DNA from: Paenibacillus tianjinensis
GTDB taxonomy: Bacteria > Bacillota > Bacilli > Paenibacillales > Paenibacillaceae
Assembly (NCBI RefSeq): GCF_017086365.1
Contig: NZ_CP070969.1
Span: forward strand, 4,092,001 to 4,156,000
Length of the DNA: 64,000 nucleotides
Direction: 5' to 3'
Of the stretch, positions 28,226 to 36,201 are shown one piece after another (the stretch's first letter is position 1; every line of letters begins with the position of its first letter). Below the pieces are notes generated by a model that worked only from the letters and a program-made list of their open reading frames with translations, had not been told where the DNA came from and did no database searches. The position numbers were made by a program, and so were the translations under genes.

Positions 28226-29323
28226 TTATTTGTACAACCCGAACCTGCGCCGGAAGCGGTGCACCAGAAATAATAGAATGGGAATAACGGCACACATAAA
28301 AGGCAGGATATACTTCAGAAAAGTTACCCCGTCCTTCATATGCATCGGGTAATTCTCCGCACTGACAAATGAGCTGAACAGCACTACAACTCCAACAGGG
28401 AACATCAGCTTGCGTGGTTCCTTAACGTTGAACAAATCCGCTGCAATCGATACCGCCGCATAACAGTAGATTGACATTTTAAAAAAGACGCCAATAATCA
28501 GCGTCAGGATCACAATGGCATCGAGCCGCTGAATGAAGTTAGCCACATTGACCAGTGTGATGGTGGTAAACATCGGGAAGGTAGTCCGGCTGTAAATATC
28601 CGTACCAAGCACAGACATTTCAACCGCATGGGTAAAGCTGAGCAGAAAAGCGCTTAAGGCCATAGCGCCTATGCCTGTTTTCTTAACCTTGTTTCTGGTA
28701 TTGAAGTGAGGCAGGATGGCAGTGAAGCAGACCAGTTCACCATACGGAAAAATCCAGATGCTGGGATAGGCGGAGCCCAGTGCCTCCAGCCACTCCCCCG
28801 GGTGTACAGGAAAGAGATTCTTTAACTGGACCAGCCCGGAAATAATCACAACAAAATTTGAGACCAGCCCCATAATGACAATCAGCCAGAAATAGATCTC
28901 TGCTGTTCTGGAGAAGACTTCTATCCCCTTATACAGGATATACATTACGGCAATGACCATTATGGAGTTGATTATAAAGATAGGTGTTCTATCGTAAGTT
29001 GAAGAAATCAGCAAATCACCTGCCTCCCGCAGATTTCGGGAACCGTTATACATGAGGACCGGCAAGTATAGCAGACTAAGCGGCCAGCCGATCCATCTCC
29101 CCAAAATCTTTCGGGTATAGCCGCTGATCACCAGATCAGGGAATTGCCGGTACAAATCAGCAAAAACCAAATATAACAGGATGCCGCCCGGCAGAGCCAG
29201 CAGAATCGAGATCCATACCGCATGTCCGCTCTCCAGACCAATTGGAACAACAACCGCCGTTCCCAGCTCGAACAGTACAATCATGGCAAACAGTTGAAAT
29301 GGACCGATGACTTCTTTTCGCAT
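28226..29323 (-). CDS. Spore germination receptor B subunit (GerXB, APC-type permease)
   Basis: A protein of about 365 residues with ten membrane helices, beginning VIGPFQLFAMIVLFELGTAV, the standard GerB/GerKB start. Further family landmarks are YNGSRNLREAGDLLISSTYDR and LKNLFPVHPGEWLEALGSAY. GerB subunits are amino-acid-permease-like and bind the nutrient germinant in the inner spore membrane. It is the third gene of a gerXA-XC-XB operon. The ATG at 29323 is preferred to 29347 because GGGGG lies upstream and the protein then matches family length. Confidence 0.92.
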   Translation of the reverse strand: MRKEVIGPFQLFAMIVLFELGTAVVVPIGLESGHAVWISILLALPGGILLYLVFADLYRQFPDLVISGYTRKILGRWIGWPLSLLYLPVLMYNGSRNLREAGDLLISSTYDRTPIFIINSIMVIAVMYILYKGIEVFSRTAEIYFWLIVIMGLVSNFVVIISGLVQLKNLFPVHPGEWLEALGSAYPSIWIFPYGELVCFTAILPHFNTRNKVKKTGIGAMALSAFLLSFTHAVEMSVLGTDIYSRTTFPMFTTITLVNVANFIQRLDAIVILTLIIGVFFKMSIYCYAAVSIAADLFNVKEPRKLMFPVGVVVLFSSFVSAENYPMHMKDGVTFLKYILPFMCAVIPILLFLVHRFRRRFGLYK

Positions 29324-29354
29324 GAAACGGCACCCCCTATTCCTCACTAGACGT

Positions 29355-30566
29355 TCATTCTCTTTTTTCCGCAGGTATGTAAGGCTTGAGTCTCATCCCT
29401 GTACCGCGGATATAAGCATCCACTTGGAGATCCAGCTCTCCTTCGGCAAAAACGGAATCCCATTCTTTATTCACAGTCTTCCATAATTCCGGATGTGTGC
29501 GCTTCAGTTCATTCCCAAAGTTAAAGATATCTGCCTTCTTCTCTTGCGCAGCCTTCAAAGCCATCTTCACCTCGGAAGCGGTTTGCTCCGCAAGCTCTTT
29601 TTTCAGCTTCCCCAGCTCCTCCTCCTTGCTAAAATCCACGAAACTATCGGCTTCATTGATGCTTCCTTCTTCACGGATATGGATATGAAAAACCGGCTTC
29701 CCCTCCCGTAGATCTACCTTTACAGCAGTCTTGGAATAAAATATATTTACAGAAATATCCTCTTTTCGATCCGAGGCATCAATGTTCACATTGGTTTCTT
29801 CAAGTTTATTAAGCAGCCACTGAGTGCCTCTGGACTCCGGCCCGTTCAGCCAGCTGATCAGCTTGCCCTTCTTAAAAACACCGAGTCCGCTCATATAGGA
29901 ACCGGCCAACGGCTCCGTTTGTTCCAGGCTGCTTTTCTTCATGCCTTCTTCTGCATTGCCTATAATCTGAATTCCATTGATGGTAAAATCACCTTCACTT
30001 GTAATTCCGTTAATGATCTCAAAAACGCCAATCTTGCGGTTCTCCCCCCACACTCTGGCCGTATTCTGCGTTTTCTTGACTAAACCCGTAGAAGGCAGGC
30101 TCTCTAAGGCAGTTAACAATTTAAGCACTGAAGAAGCATCTGAATTTTTGGCGATCAGTACAGTTGTATTCAACCGCAGCTCATGGGAACGTTCAAAAAT
30201 ATCAAATATATGGTCAACCCCGCTTCGCGCAAGCGGCTCACCGATAATCAACAGCTGGGTATGGGCAAAAAACAGCTGCCGGGTCGTCCGTCTGGAGGCT
30301 TTGCGCAGAGCGCCAAAAACCGTCGTATCCTTTTCGGTAACAACCATGACCGGTGGCCGATTGCTGGCAGCACCAGTAGTCGGAGCCGATGATGACGGGT
30401 TGATAATTTGAAAAGTTACACGGTACCCTTCCTCATCATCCAGTTTATCCATTCCGATCCCGCTCACGATCGCCAGGTCATTCAGTTCTCTGCTATTCCA
30501 GCAGCCGGTCAGCAGGACTGAAACGCCTAAATATAGGGCAAGCAGACCAAGCAGCTTAGTTCTCAT
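29355..30566 (-). CDS. Spore germination receptor C subunit (GerXC lipoprotein)
   Basis: A 403-residue lipoprotein with signal LLALYLGVSVLLTGC (lipid Cys at 22), followed by WNSRELNDLAIVSGIGMDK, the hallmark N-terminus of Ger(x)C proteins. Later there is FAHTQLLIIGEPLARSGVD and a C-terminal domain ending in LDLQVDAYIRGTGMRLKPYI. GerC subunits sit on the outer face of the inner spore membrane. It overlaps the end of gerXA by 11 bases and is followed closely by gerXB. Confidence 0.93.
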   Translation of the reverse strand: MRTKLLGLLALYLGVSVLLTGCWNSRELNDLAIVSGIGMDKLDDEEGYRVTFQIINPSSSAPTTGAASNRPPVMVVTEKDTTVFGALRKASRRTTRQLFFAHTQLLIIGEPLARSGVDHIFDIFERSHELRLNTTVLIAKNSDASSVLKLLTALESLPSTGLVKKTQNTARVWGENRKIGVFEIINGITSEGDFTINGIQIIGNAEEGMKKSSLEQTEPLAGSYMSGLGVFKKGKLISWLNGPESRGTQWLLNKLEETNVNIDASDRKEDISVNIFYSKTAVKVDLREGKPVFHIHIREEGSINEADSFVDFSKEEELGKLKKELAEQTASEVKMALKAAQEKKADIFNFGNELKRTHPELWKTVNKEWDSVFAEGELDLQVDAYIRGTGMRLKPYIPAEKRE

Positions 30567-32127
30567 GAGGGTTATCCTTACGGATCTGAGTAGTTGTTCC
30601 TGGAACAGAGCTCTTGGGATTCAACAAGCGCCGGCGGATTTTCATGAAATGCAGAGGGGCTCGTAAAAAGATATCCTTCTGGTCCCCTGCTGCAAAAGGG
30701 GCTACCGGAGACATATAGGGTACCCCTAAAGAACGCAGGCTGCACAGATGGGCAATCAGAATCAGCCCGACAATCGCAATACCGTACAGTCCCATATATG
30801 CCGACACAAAGGTGATGACGAACCGAAGCAAACGTATAGACAGCGCCATATTAAAAGCTGGAGTCGCAAAGCTTGAGATCCCTGTCAGCGAAACGACAAT
30901 TACCATCGCAGGTGATACAATACCGGCCTGAACGGCAGCCTGCCCCAACACAAGCCCGCCGATAATCGAAACCGTCTGCCCGATCGGGGATGGCATGCGG
31001 ATCCCGGCTTCGCGGATAATTTCAAAAGTGACCTCCAGCAGAAGCACCTCGATCACCACCGGAAACGGGACTCCTTCCCGCTGTGAGGCTAAGTTGATCA
31101 GCAGAGGGGTGGGTATCATCTCCTGGTGGAAATTCAGCGCTGCGACAAATATAGCCGGACCAAACAGCGAAACGATCAGGCACATAAATCTGAGCAACCT
31201 GATCAGTGAGGACACATCATAGCGCTGATAGTAGTCCTCAACGGTATGAAAAAACATAAAAAAGGTGGCTGGTGTGATTAGGACAAATGGAGTTCCATCG
31301 ACAAAAAGCGCGATTCTCCCCTCCAGCAGGTTTCCTGCTACACTGTCCGGCCGCTCAGTATTAAATATCGTCGGAAATGGTGAGTACTTGTTCTCTTCAA
31401 TCAGCTGCTCAATATACCCCGATTCCAGAATAGAGTCCACATGAATCTCAGACAGCTTCTTTCTGAATTCCTGAAGCATTGCTTCATTGGCTAAACCGTG
31501 AATATGCACAATCGACACATCCGTTTTAGTTACGGCACCGATTGTTAACGTTTCGATCCACAAATTAGGGTTTTTAATCCGCTTCCGCACCAGGGACAGA
31601 TTCGTGCTTAGTGATTCTGTAAAGCTGTCCTTGGGACCGCGGATGTTCACTTGAGTTGTCGCTTCGGTAACCGCTCTTCCTTCACCACCGCTGGTACTGA
31701 CACTGATTGCTTTGGTGAGGCCTTGGAAAAGAATCATCGTATCACCGGACAAGAGCCCCTCCAGGAGACTATTCTGGTCTTCAACTATCTTTTCTTTACC
31801 GATACTTAATGCCTTCCCCTTCGCAAAAGAAAACCGTTCCAGCGCAGTTGCCGCAGATTCTGCCTTTTCCTGCAAGGAGTCAAAGGATAGGGCATGTGTA
31901 ATATAGTCCTCTACCCGCTCCATATCGATTAGACCGTTAATATAAACAGCAGCCGCATAGTTTGCGTGATCCAGTGATTCATAATACCGTATGATCAGAT
32001 CAGGACTGTTTCCAAGTTTGCTCTGGATTTGGTTGAGGTTCTCCTCGATATTCTCAAAGATCGGCGGACTTTGCTCTTTGCCATTAGCCATCTCTGCTGT
32101 TTTGGATTCTTTAGTCTGTTTAGGCAT
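30556..32127 (-). CDS. Spore germination receptor A subunit (GerXA)
   Basis: A protein of about 523 residues. The soluble N-terminal part has NSPDLIIRYYESLD and GPKDSFTESLSTNLSLVRKR. Then come NTERPDSVAGNLLEGRIALF and five or six helices (LLRFMCLIVSLFGPAIFVAA, MVIVVSLTGISSFATPAFNM). It is a paralogue of the SpoVAF gene at 5310-7766 but lacks any acidic extension. In the receptor it oligomerises and conducts ions after germinant binding. The ATG at 32127 has GGGGAGGT seven bases upstream and is chosen over the GTG at 32136. Confidence 0.93.
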   Translation of the reverse strand: MPKQTKESKTAEMANGKEQSPPIFENIEENLNQIQSKLGNSPDLIIRYYESLDHANYAAAVYINGLIDMERVEDYITHALSFDSLQEKAESAATALERFSFAKGKALSIGKEKIVEDQNSLLEGLLSGDTMILFQGLTKAISVSTSGGEGRAVTEATTQVNIRGPKDSFTESLSTNLSLVRKRIKNPNLWIETLTIGAVTKTDVSIVHIHGLANEAMLQEFRKKLSEIHVDSILESGYIEQLIEENKYSPFPTIFNTERPDSVAGNLLEGRIALFVDGTPFVLITPATFFMFFHTVEDYYQRYDVSSLIRLLRFMCLIVSLFGPAIFVAALNFHQEMIPTPLLINLASQREGVPFPVVIEVLLLEVTFEIIREAGIRMPSPIGQTVSIIGGLVLGQAAVQAGIVSPAMVIVVSLTGISSFATPAFNMALSIRLLRFVITFVSAYMGLYGIAIVGLILIAHLCSLRSLGVPYMSPVAPFAAGDQKDIFLRAPLHFMKIRRRLLNPKSSVPGTTTQIRKDNPHEN

Positions 32128-32145
32128 CCTCAGCACCTCCCCTAT

Positions 32146-32175
32146 TACTATTCGCCCGTGAAACTTTTTTTATGC
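32146..32175 (-). promoter_or_regulatory. Possible sigma-G-type promoter of the ger operon
   Basis: On the minus strand GCATA (32171-32175) is followed after 18 bases by AATAGTA (32146-32152). The -35 fits the forespore sigma-G pattern well; the -10 differs from CATNHTA at two positions, so this is weaker than the spoVAA promoter. Confidence 0.4.
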
Positions 32176-32217
32176 AGCTTATGGAATTTGGGATACGTGA
32201 GGAGATATGAAAAAAGA

Positions 32218-32249
32218 CTGCCGGTTTGTAGAGAATCTACAAGCGGCAG
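32218..32249 (-). terminator. Terminator of the ferredoxin/flavodoxin reductase gene
   Basis: The stem CTGCCG/CGGCAG encloses a second stem TTTGTAGA/TCTACAA, followed on the minus strand by TCTTTTTTC. It is about 50 bases after the reductase stop. Confidence 0.8.
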
Positions 32250-32300
32250 CCCTTAAATATCCTGAGGGTAATTGAGTGCTATAGTGCGGCAGAATAACGA

Positions 32301-33341
32301 TTAGTGCTCGTCGGTTACGCCGAGGGCCTTATTCTTCTCTTTGAACCGGTCATTATGCGAGGACACATACGCCGCCTTCGGCGCATCAGGATCCATGTAC
32401 AGCTTGGCGCTGTTGAGTGCCAGAACCGCATCGGTAAATGTGCCGGCGATCAGCCGGACCTTGCTGCTGTAATCGACGAAGTCTCCGGCGGCAAAAATGC
32501 CCGGCAGATTCGTTTCCAGTCTTTCGCTGACATTAGCACACCAGTCACCCATATCAAGTCCCCATTCGCGCAGCGGACCGAAGTCACTTTTCAGGCCATG
32601 GTTTACAATCACTGCATCGACTGCAAACTGCTCTGTTTCCCCCGATTCAACATGGCTGATGGTTACCTGGTCAATGGTCTCTCCGTTATTACTGTGCAGC
32701 TGGCTCACCGAATACGGCACACGCACCTCAACCGAGGAAGCCTTCATGCGGGCAATATTCTTCTCATGTCCGCCGAACTGCTCTCTACGGTGCACAATAG
32801 TGACACTGGCGGCAACTCCCTCCAGCTCATTCGCCCAGTCCACTGCCGAATCGCCTCCGCCGGAGATCAATACATGCTTGCCGCGGAACGGCTCCAGCTC
32901 CTGCACGGTATAGTGCAGGTTTGTCACCTCGTAACGGTCCGCTCCCTCGATCTCCAGCTTGGCCATCTGCAGGATGCCATAGCCAATCGCCAGAATGACG
33001 GTCCGGGTCCAGTGTCGTTCCCCGGTGGACGATGTCAAAATATACGTCCCGTCCTCCTGGCGCTCCTGCCGGGTAATCTGCTGCCCCAGTACTATCGTCG
33101 GATCAAAGGTGCGGGCCTGCTGCTCCAGCTGCTTGATTAATTGACCACAGAGGGTCGGTGTAATTCCACCTACGTCCCAGATCATCTTCTCGGGATAAAT
33201 CAGCATTCTTCCGCCCAGCTCATCCTTTGCTTCAATCAGCTTCGTTTTCAAGTCTCTCATGCCGCTATAAAATGCTATATACATACCTGCGGGACCCCCG
33301 CCAATAATCGTCACATCGTATAATTCCAGTTGATCACTCAT
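32301..33341 (-). CDS. Ferredoxin/flavodoxin--NADP+ reductase, TrxR-like (YumC/YcgT type)
   Basis: A flavoprotein of about 346 residues with an FAD-binding [16 protein letters not shown], a second Rossmann loop for NADPH ([18 protein letters not shown]), and FAAGDFVDY near the end. It resembles thioredoxin reductase but lacks the redox CxxC, as in bacterial ferredoxin/flavodoxin reductases of the YumC type. The ATG at 33341 has GGAGGG six bases upstream; the 29 codons above it lie over the Fur site and are not coding. The Fur-type box suggests this paralogue supplies electrons under iron limitation, like Bacillus YcgT. Confidence 0.88.
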   Translation of the reverse strand: MSDQLELYDVTIIGGGPAGMYIAFYSGMRDLKTKLIEAKDELGGRMLIYPEKMIWDVGGITPTLCGQLIKQLEQQARTFDPTIVLGQQITRQERQEDGTYILTSSTGERHWTRTVILAIGYGILQMAKLEIEGADRYEVTNLHYTVQELEPFRGKHVLISGGGDSAVDWANELEGVAASVTIVHRREQFGGHEKNIARMKASSVEVRVPYSVSQLHSNNGETIDQVTISHVESGETEQFAVDAVIVNHGLKSDFGPLREWGLDMGDWCANVSERLETNLPGIFAAGDFVDYSSKVRLIAGTFTDAVLALNSAKLYMDPDAPKAAYVSSHNDRFKEKNKALGVTDEH

Positions 33342-33369
33342 ATTGTTCCCTCCGGATTTTACTTGAAAT

Positions 33370-33384
33370 TGATTCTCATTATCA
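33370..33384 (-). promoter_or_regulatory. Fur box upstream of the reductase gene
   Basis: On the minus strand TGATAATGAGAATCA fits the 7-1-7 Fur pattern TGATAATNATTATCA with two mismatches, 29 bases before the start codon. A second partial half (AATGAGAATGG) follows at about 33397-33408. Confidence 0.7.
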
Positions 33385-33495
33385 TTGTAATATTGTAAAT
33401 GAGAATGGTACGGTTTGGCAATGGACAAATCTGCGCGGGAAGCACAAGAAACCCTGTTGCCTCCTCGTTACCGAAACTGTATTCACACAAAAAAG

Positions 33496-33526
33496 CGGTA
33501 CTCTCTAATTAAATAGAGAAGTACCG
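33496..33526 (-). terminator. Terminator hairpin, minus strand
   Basis: CGGTACT and GTACCG pair around CTCTA/TAGAG, followed on the minus strand by GC and six T (33489-33494). It would end a transcript arriving from the right, where a very small reading frame lies at 33588-33707. Confidence 0.7.
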
Positions 33527-33587
33527 TTGATGTTTACGGTCATCTGATTTAAATATTCTGCAGGGTCCGCCGAATATATGTAATGAT

Positions 33588-33707
33588 TTATCTTGTGTAT
33601 TCATCATATTCTTCCCGGCCGTTCAGTTTATTGTATGAATACTCGTCATTCTTCAATTTATAGATTTGCCCCATGCCGCCAAATACGAATAATAATACAA
33701 CTACCAT
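33588..33707 (-). CDS. Possible 39-residue membrane-anchored peptide
   Basis: From an ATG at 33707 the frame encodes a hydrophobic start (MVVVLLLFVFGGMG) followed by a charged tail (KLNGREEYDEYTR). A well-formed terminator lies about 60 bases after its stop, which suggests a transcript ends here. No good ribosome site is visible before the ATG, and I do not recognise the sequence, so this is tentative. Confidence 0.3.
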   Translation of the reverse strand: MVVVLLFVFGGMGQIYKLKNDEYSYNKLNGREEYDEYTR

Positions 33708-33820
33708 TATCCGATGAAGAAGAATGTCGAATATTGTAAGGGATAGCTAAACGAATTAATGCACTTCTGGCGCTGTAAACTGCTTCTAATGATGATCGAC
33801 TGCCTAGATCCTTTAGGTTC

Positions 33821-33848
33821 TTGCAATATCCAAGTAATGTAATATAAT
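33821..33848 (+). promoter_or_regulatory. Sigma-A-type promoter of the GNAT/aldo-keto operon
   Basis: TTGCAA (33821-33826) and TATAAT (33843-33848) are 16 bases apart, 35 bases before the GNAT start codon. Confidence 0.55.
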
Positions 33849-33882
33849 CTACTGAAAAGACGATAAAAGCGGAGGACTAAAC

Positions 33883-34440
33883 ATGCAACCTGTATTCGAA
33901 ACTGAAAGATTACGATTACGACCGTTTCAATTAACAGATGCCCGCACTGTGCAGGAATTAGCCGGTGATATTGCGGTGGCGAGAACAACCTTATCTATCC
34001 CCCATCCTTACACGCTCGAAGCGGCAGAGCAGTGGCTGAACGCGTGCATTGGCAGAAAAGATGAGGGTGACGGTTATCCTTGGGCGATGGTAGCTAAGGA
34101 CAGCAACCAGCTGATCGGCTGCATGAGCCTCCATATTACCCGGCCGCATAATCACGGAGAGCTTGGCTACTGGATCGGACAACCTTACTGGGGACATGGG
34201 TATGCTTCTGAAGCGGCACAGCGCCTGGTCCGGTACGGATTCGAGGAACTGCATTTAAATAAAATCTGGTCAGCGGCATTGTCCAAAAACCAGGCTTCCT
34301 GGAACGTAATGAAAAAAACCGGCATGGTGCTCGAAGGGGAATTTAAACAACACATCCTTAAATGGGGCCAATACGAGGATGTCGTCTTTTACGGAATGAC
34401 CAAAGGAGATTATGAGCAGTTGAGCAAGCAAACAGTCTAA
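33883..34440 (+). CDS. RimJ/RimL-type GNAT acetyltransferase
   Basis: A 185-residue GNAT of the RimJ/RimL branch: it begins VFETERLRLRPFQLTDARTV, has HGELGYWIGQPYWGHGYASE as the acetyl-CoA binding loop, and ends with KNQASWNVMKKTGMVLEGEF. Family members acetylate protein N-termini or small molecules such as antibiotics and spermidine; the target here is unknown. GCGGAGGA lies upstream of the ATG. It is followed after 17 bases by the aldo/keto reductase gene and probably shares its transcript. Confidence 0.9.
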   Translation: MQPVFETERLRLRPFQLTDARTVQELAGDIAVARTTLSIPHPYTLEAAEQWLNACIGRKDEGDGYPWAMVAKDSNQLIGCMSLHITRPHNHGELGYWIGQPYWGHGYASEAAQRLVRYGFEELHLNKIWSAALSKNQASWNVMKKTGMVLEGEFKQHILKWGQYEDVVFYGMTKGDYEQLSKQTV

Positions 34441-34457
34441 CGGGGAGCGGATGATTA

Positions 34458-35393
34458 ATGAATAAAAGGCAGTACGGCAGTACAGGGAAATCCGTATCCG
34501 AGATCGGCTTCGGTGCATGGCAGCTCGGCAACAGTCAGGATTGGGAGGCGATGTCTGAGACTGCAGCCATTGAGCTGGTCCATGAGGCGCTTGAGCGGGG
34601 GATGAACTTTTTTGACACCGCTCCCAATTATGGCCTGGGTACAAGCGAAGAGCTGCTCGGTAAAGCCCTGGCCGGTAAACGCAGCAGCGCTGTCTTAAAC
34701 ACGAAATTCGGCCATGCGGTGGACGGCCGTACGAATTATAATGCAGATCAGATTATCCGGTCCGTTGAAGGCAGCCTGAAGCGTCTGCAGACCGACTATG
34801 TGGATTCCGTGCTGATTCATAATCCGCCGTTCGAGATACTGGACGGAAAATACGGGCACTATGAAGAACTGGAAAAACTCAAGGCTGCCGGTAAAATCCT
34901 TACTTACGGCGTTTCGGTCGATTCTGCCCCGGAGATGCTGGAGGTCATCAAACATACCAACATCGGCGTAATGGAAGTCATGTTTAATATTTTTTATCAG
35001 GAAACGGCCGAAGCCTTCAAGCTTGCCCAGGAGAACAATATCGCCCTTATCATCAAAGTCCCGCTGGATTCCGGCTGGCTCTCCGGCAAATACAACAGTC
35101 AGAGCACTTTTTCGGGAGTCCGCAGCCGCTGGTCACCGGAAATTATCCGCAAGCGGGCAGCCCTGCTGGAGCAGATCCAGTTCATCACCAATGAAGAGAC
35201 AACAATGACGATGGCGGCGCTGAGATTCATTCTTGCCTACCCGGAAGTGACGACCGTAATCCCAGGGGTCAGAAACAGCGCTCAACTGGCCGAGAATATC
35301 GCAGCAAGTGATGGGGCGATGCCTAAGGAGCAGGTGAAGAAACTGCAAGGGCTGTGGGAGCAGGAGATCCGGGGGCTGGAGCTGGGCTGGTGA
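34458..35393 (+). CDS. Aldo/keto reductase
   Basis: A 311-residue NADPH-dependent (beta/alpha)8 reductase. The start is YGSTGKSVSEIGFGAWQLGN; the catalytic Asp and Tyr are in MNFFDTAPNYGLGTSEELLG, the Lys is in VLNTKFGHAVD, and His is in DSVLIHNPPFE. The C-terminal NADPH-binding segment is EVTTVIPGVRNSAQLAENI. The substrate cannot be predicted. It converges with the phosphoesterase gene, whose stop is seven bases away. Confidence 0.92.
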   Translation: MNKRQYGSTGKSVSEIGFGAWQLGNSQDWEAMSETAAIELVHEALERGMNFFDTAPNYGLGTSEELLGKALAGKRSSAVLNTKFGHAVDGRTNYNADQIIRSVEGSLKRLQTDYVDSVLIHNPPFEILDGKYGHYEELEKLKAAGKILTYGVSVDSAPEMLEVIKHTNIGVMEVMFNIFYQETAEAFKLAQENNIALIIKVPLDSGWLSGKYNSQSTFSGVRSRWSPEIIRKRAALLEQIQFITNEETTMTMAALRFILAYPEVTTVIPGVRNSAQLAENIAASDGAMPKEQVKKLQGLWEQEIRGLELGW

Positions 35394-35399
35394 AGGGGT

Positions 35400-36128
35400 T
35401 CACTCACTCTCACCCAGCCGCACATAATAGGTCTTATACCCTCCATCGCCTATCTCCAGGCAGTTCATCTGCTCGCCGTAGGCGCAGCCGCCGTCAATGC
35501 CGATCTTATCACCAAGCGGGCTGAACCAGATGCCGGGATTATCCTGGAATTCAAAGGTTGAGGTGTGGCCGAACACTACTGTTTTGGAAGTATTCCGTAC
35601 CGGATGATTGTAGAACGGTTCTCTGATCCAGATAAAATCATAATCCTTCTGCGTCTTCCAGTCCGCCAGTGCCGGGTCAATTCCCGCGTGTACAAACAGG
35701 TGGTCCTCCGTCTCATAATAGAGCGGCAATGCGCTCAGGAAATCTAAGTGGTGCCTGTAATCCTGCCTGATCCAATGTTTAATCCTGATGTATTCTTCCC
35801 AGCCCAGATCCTTCTGCACAAAATCTGCGTTGGCTGAAGCGTAGCTCATGAGAGTATGAAATCCGCCGTTATTCAGCCAGTGAATATCCAGTTTATCTTC
35901 ATCATCGCTGAGCAGCGCGTCACAGGCCATTTTGTCATGATTGCCCTTCAGCACAACAGCGCCACATTCCGCTTGGAGGGACATGACCTGCTCTACAATT
36001 GCTTTGCTGTTTGGTCCCCGATCCACATAATCGCCGATGAGTATGAGTTTGTCCTGATCCGGAATATAGTTCACTTTGCGCAAAAGCGCGTTGAATTCCC
36101 GGTAACATCCGTGGATGTCACTGATCAC
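35400..36128 (-). CDS. Metallophosphoesterase, PrpE/PP1-like serine/threonine phosphatase family
   Basis: A protein of about 242 residues with the calcineurin-like metal-site motifs: ISDIHGCYREF, LILIGDYVDRGPNSKAIVE, VVLKGNHDKMACDAL, HLFVHAGIDPAL and VVFGHTSTFEF. Relatives include bacteriophage-lambda-type protein phosphatases and Ap4A hydrolases. The first canonical start is GTG at 36128, but this gives a protein starting right at the first metal motif. The preceding four codons (Ile/Met-Arg-Thr-Leu) complete the usual MRTLVISDIHG, and the first of them is ATC at 36138-36140, six bases after GGGAGGGG. The real start may therefore be a rare AUC. Confidence 0.88.
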   Translation of the reverse strand: MISDIHGCYREFNALLRKVNYIPDQDKLILIGDYVDRGPNSKAIVEQVMSLQAECGAVVLKGNHDKMACDALLSDDEDKLDIHWLNNGGFHTLMSYASANADFVQKDLGWEEYIRIKHWIRQDYRHHLDFLSALPLYYETEDHLFVHAGIDPALADWKTQKDYDFIWIREPFYNHPVRNTSKTVVFGHTSTFEFQDNPGIWFSPLGDKIGIDGGCAYGEQMNCLEIGDGGYKTYYVRLGESE

Positions 36129-36201
36129 TAAAGTTCTGATGGTTGTCCCCTCCCTGACCGTTCATCACTGTGTATCAGAACCTATATTATATCACTTGAA
36201 A

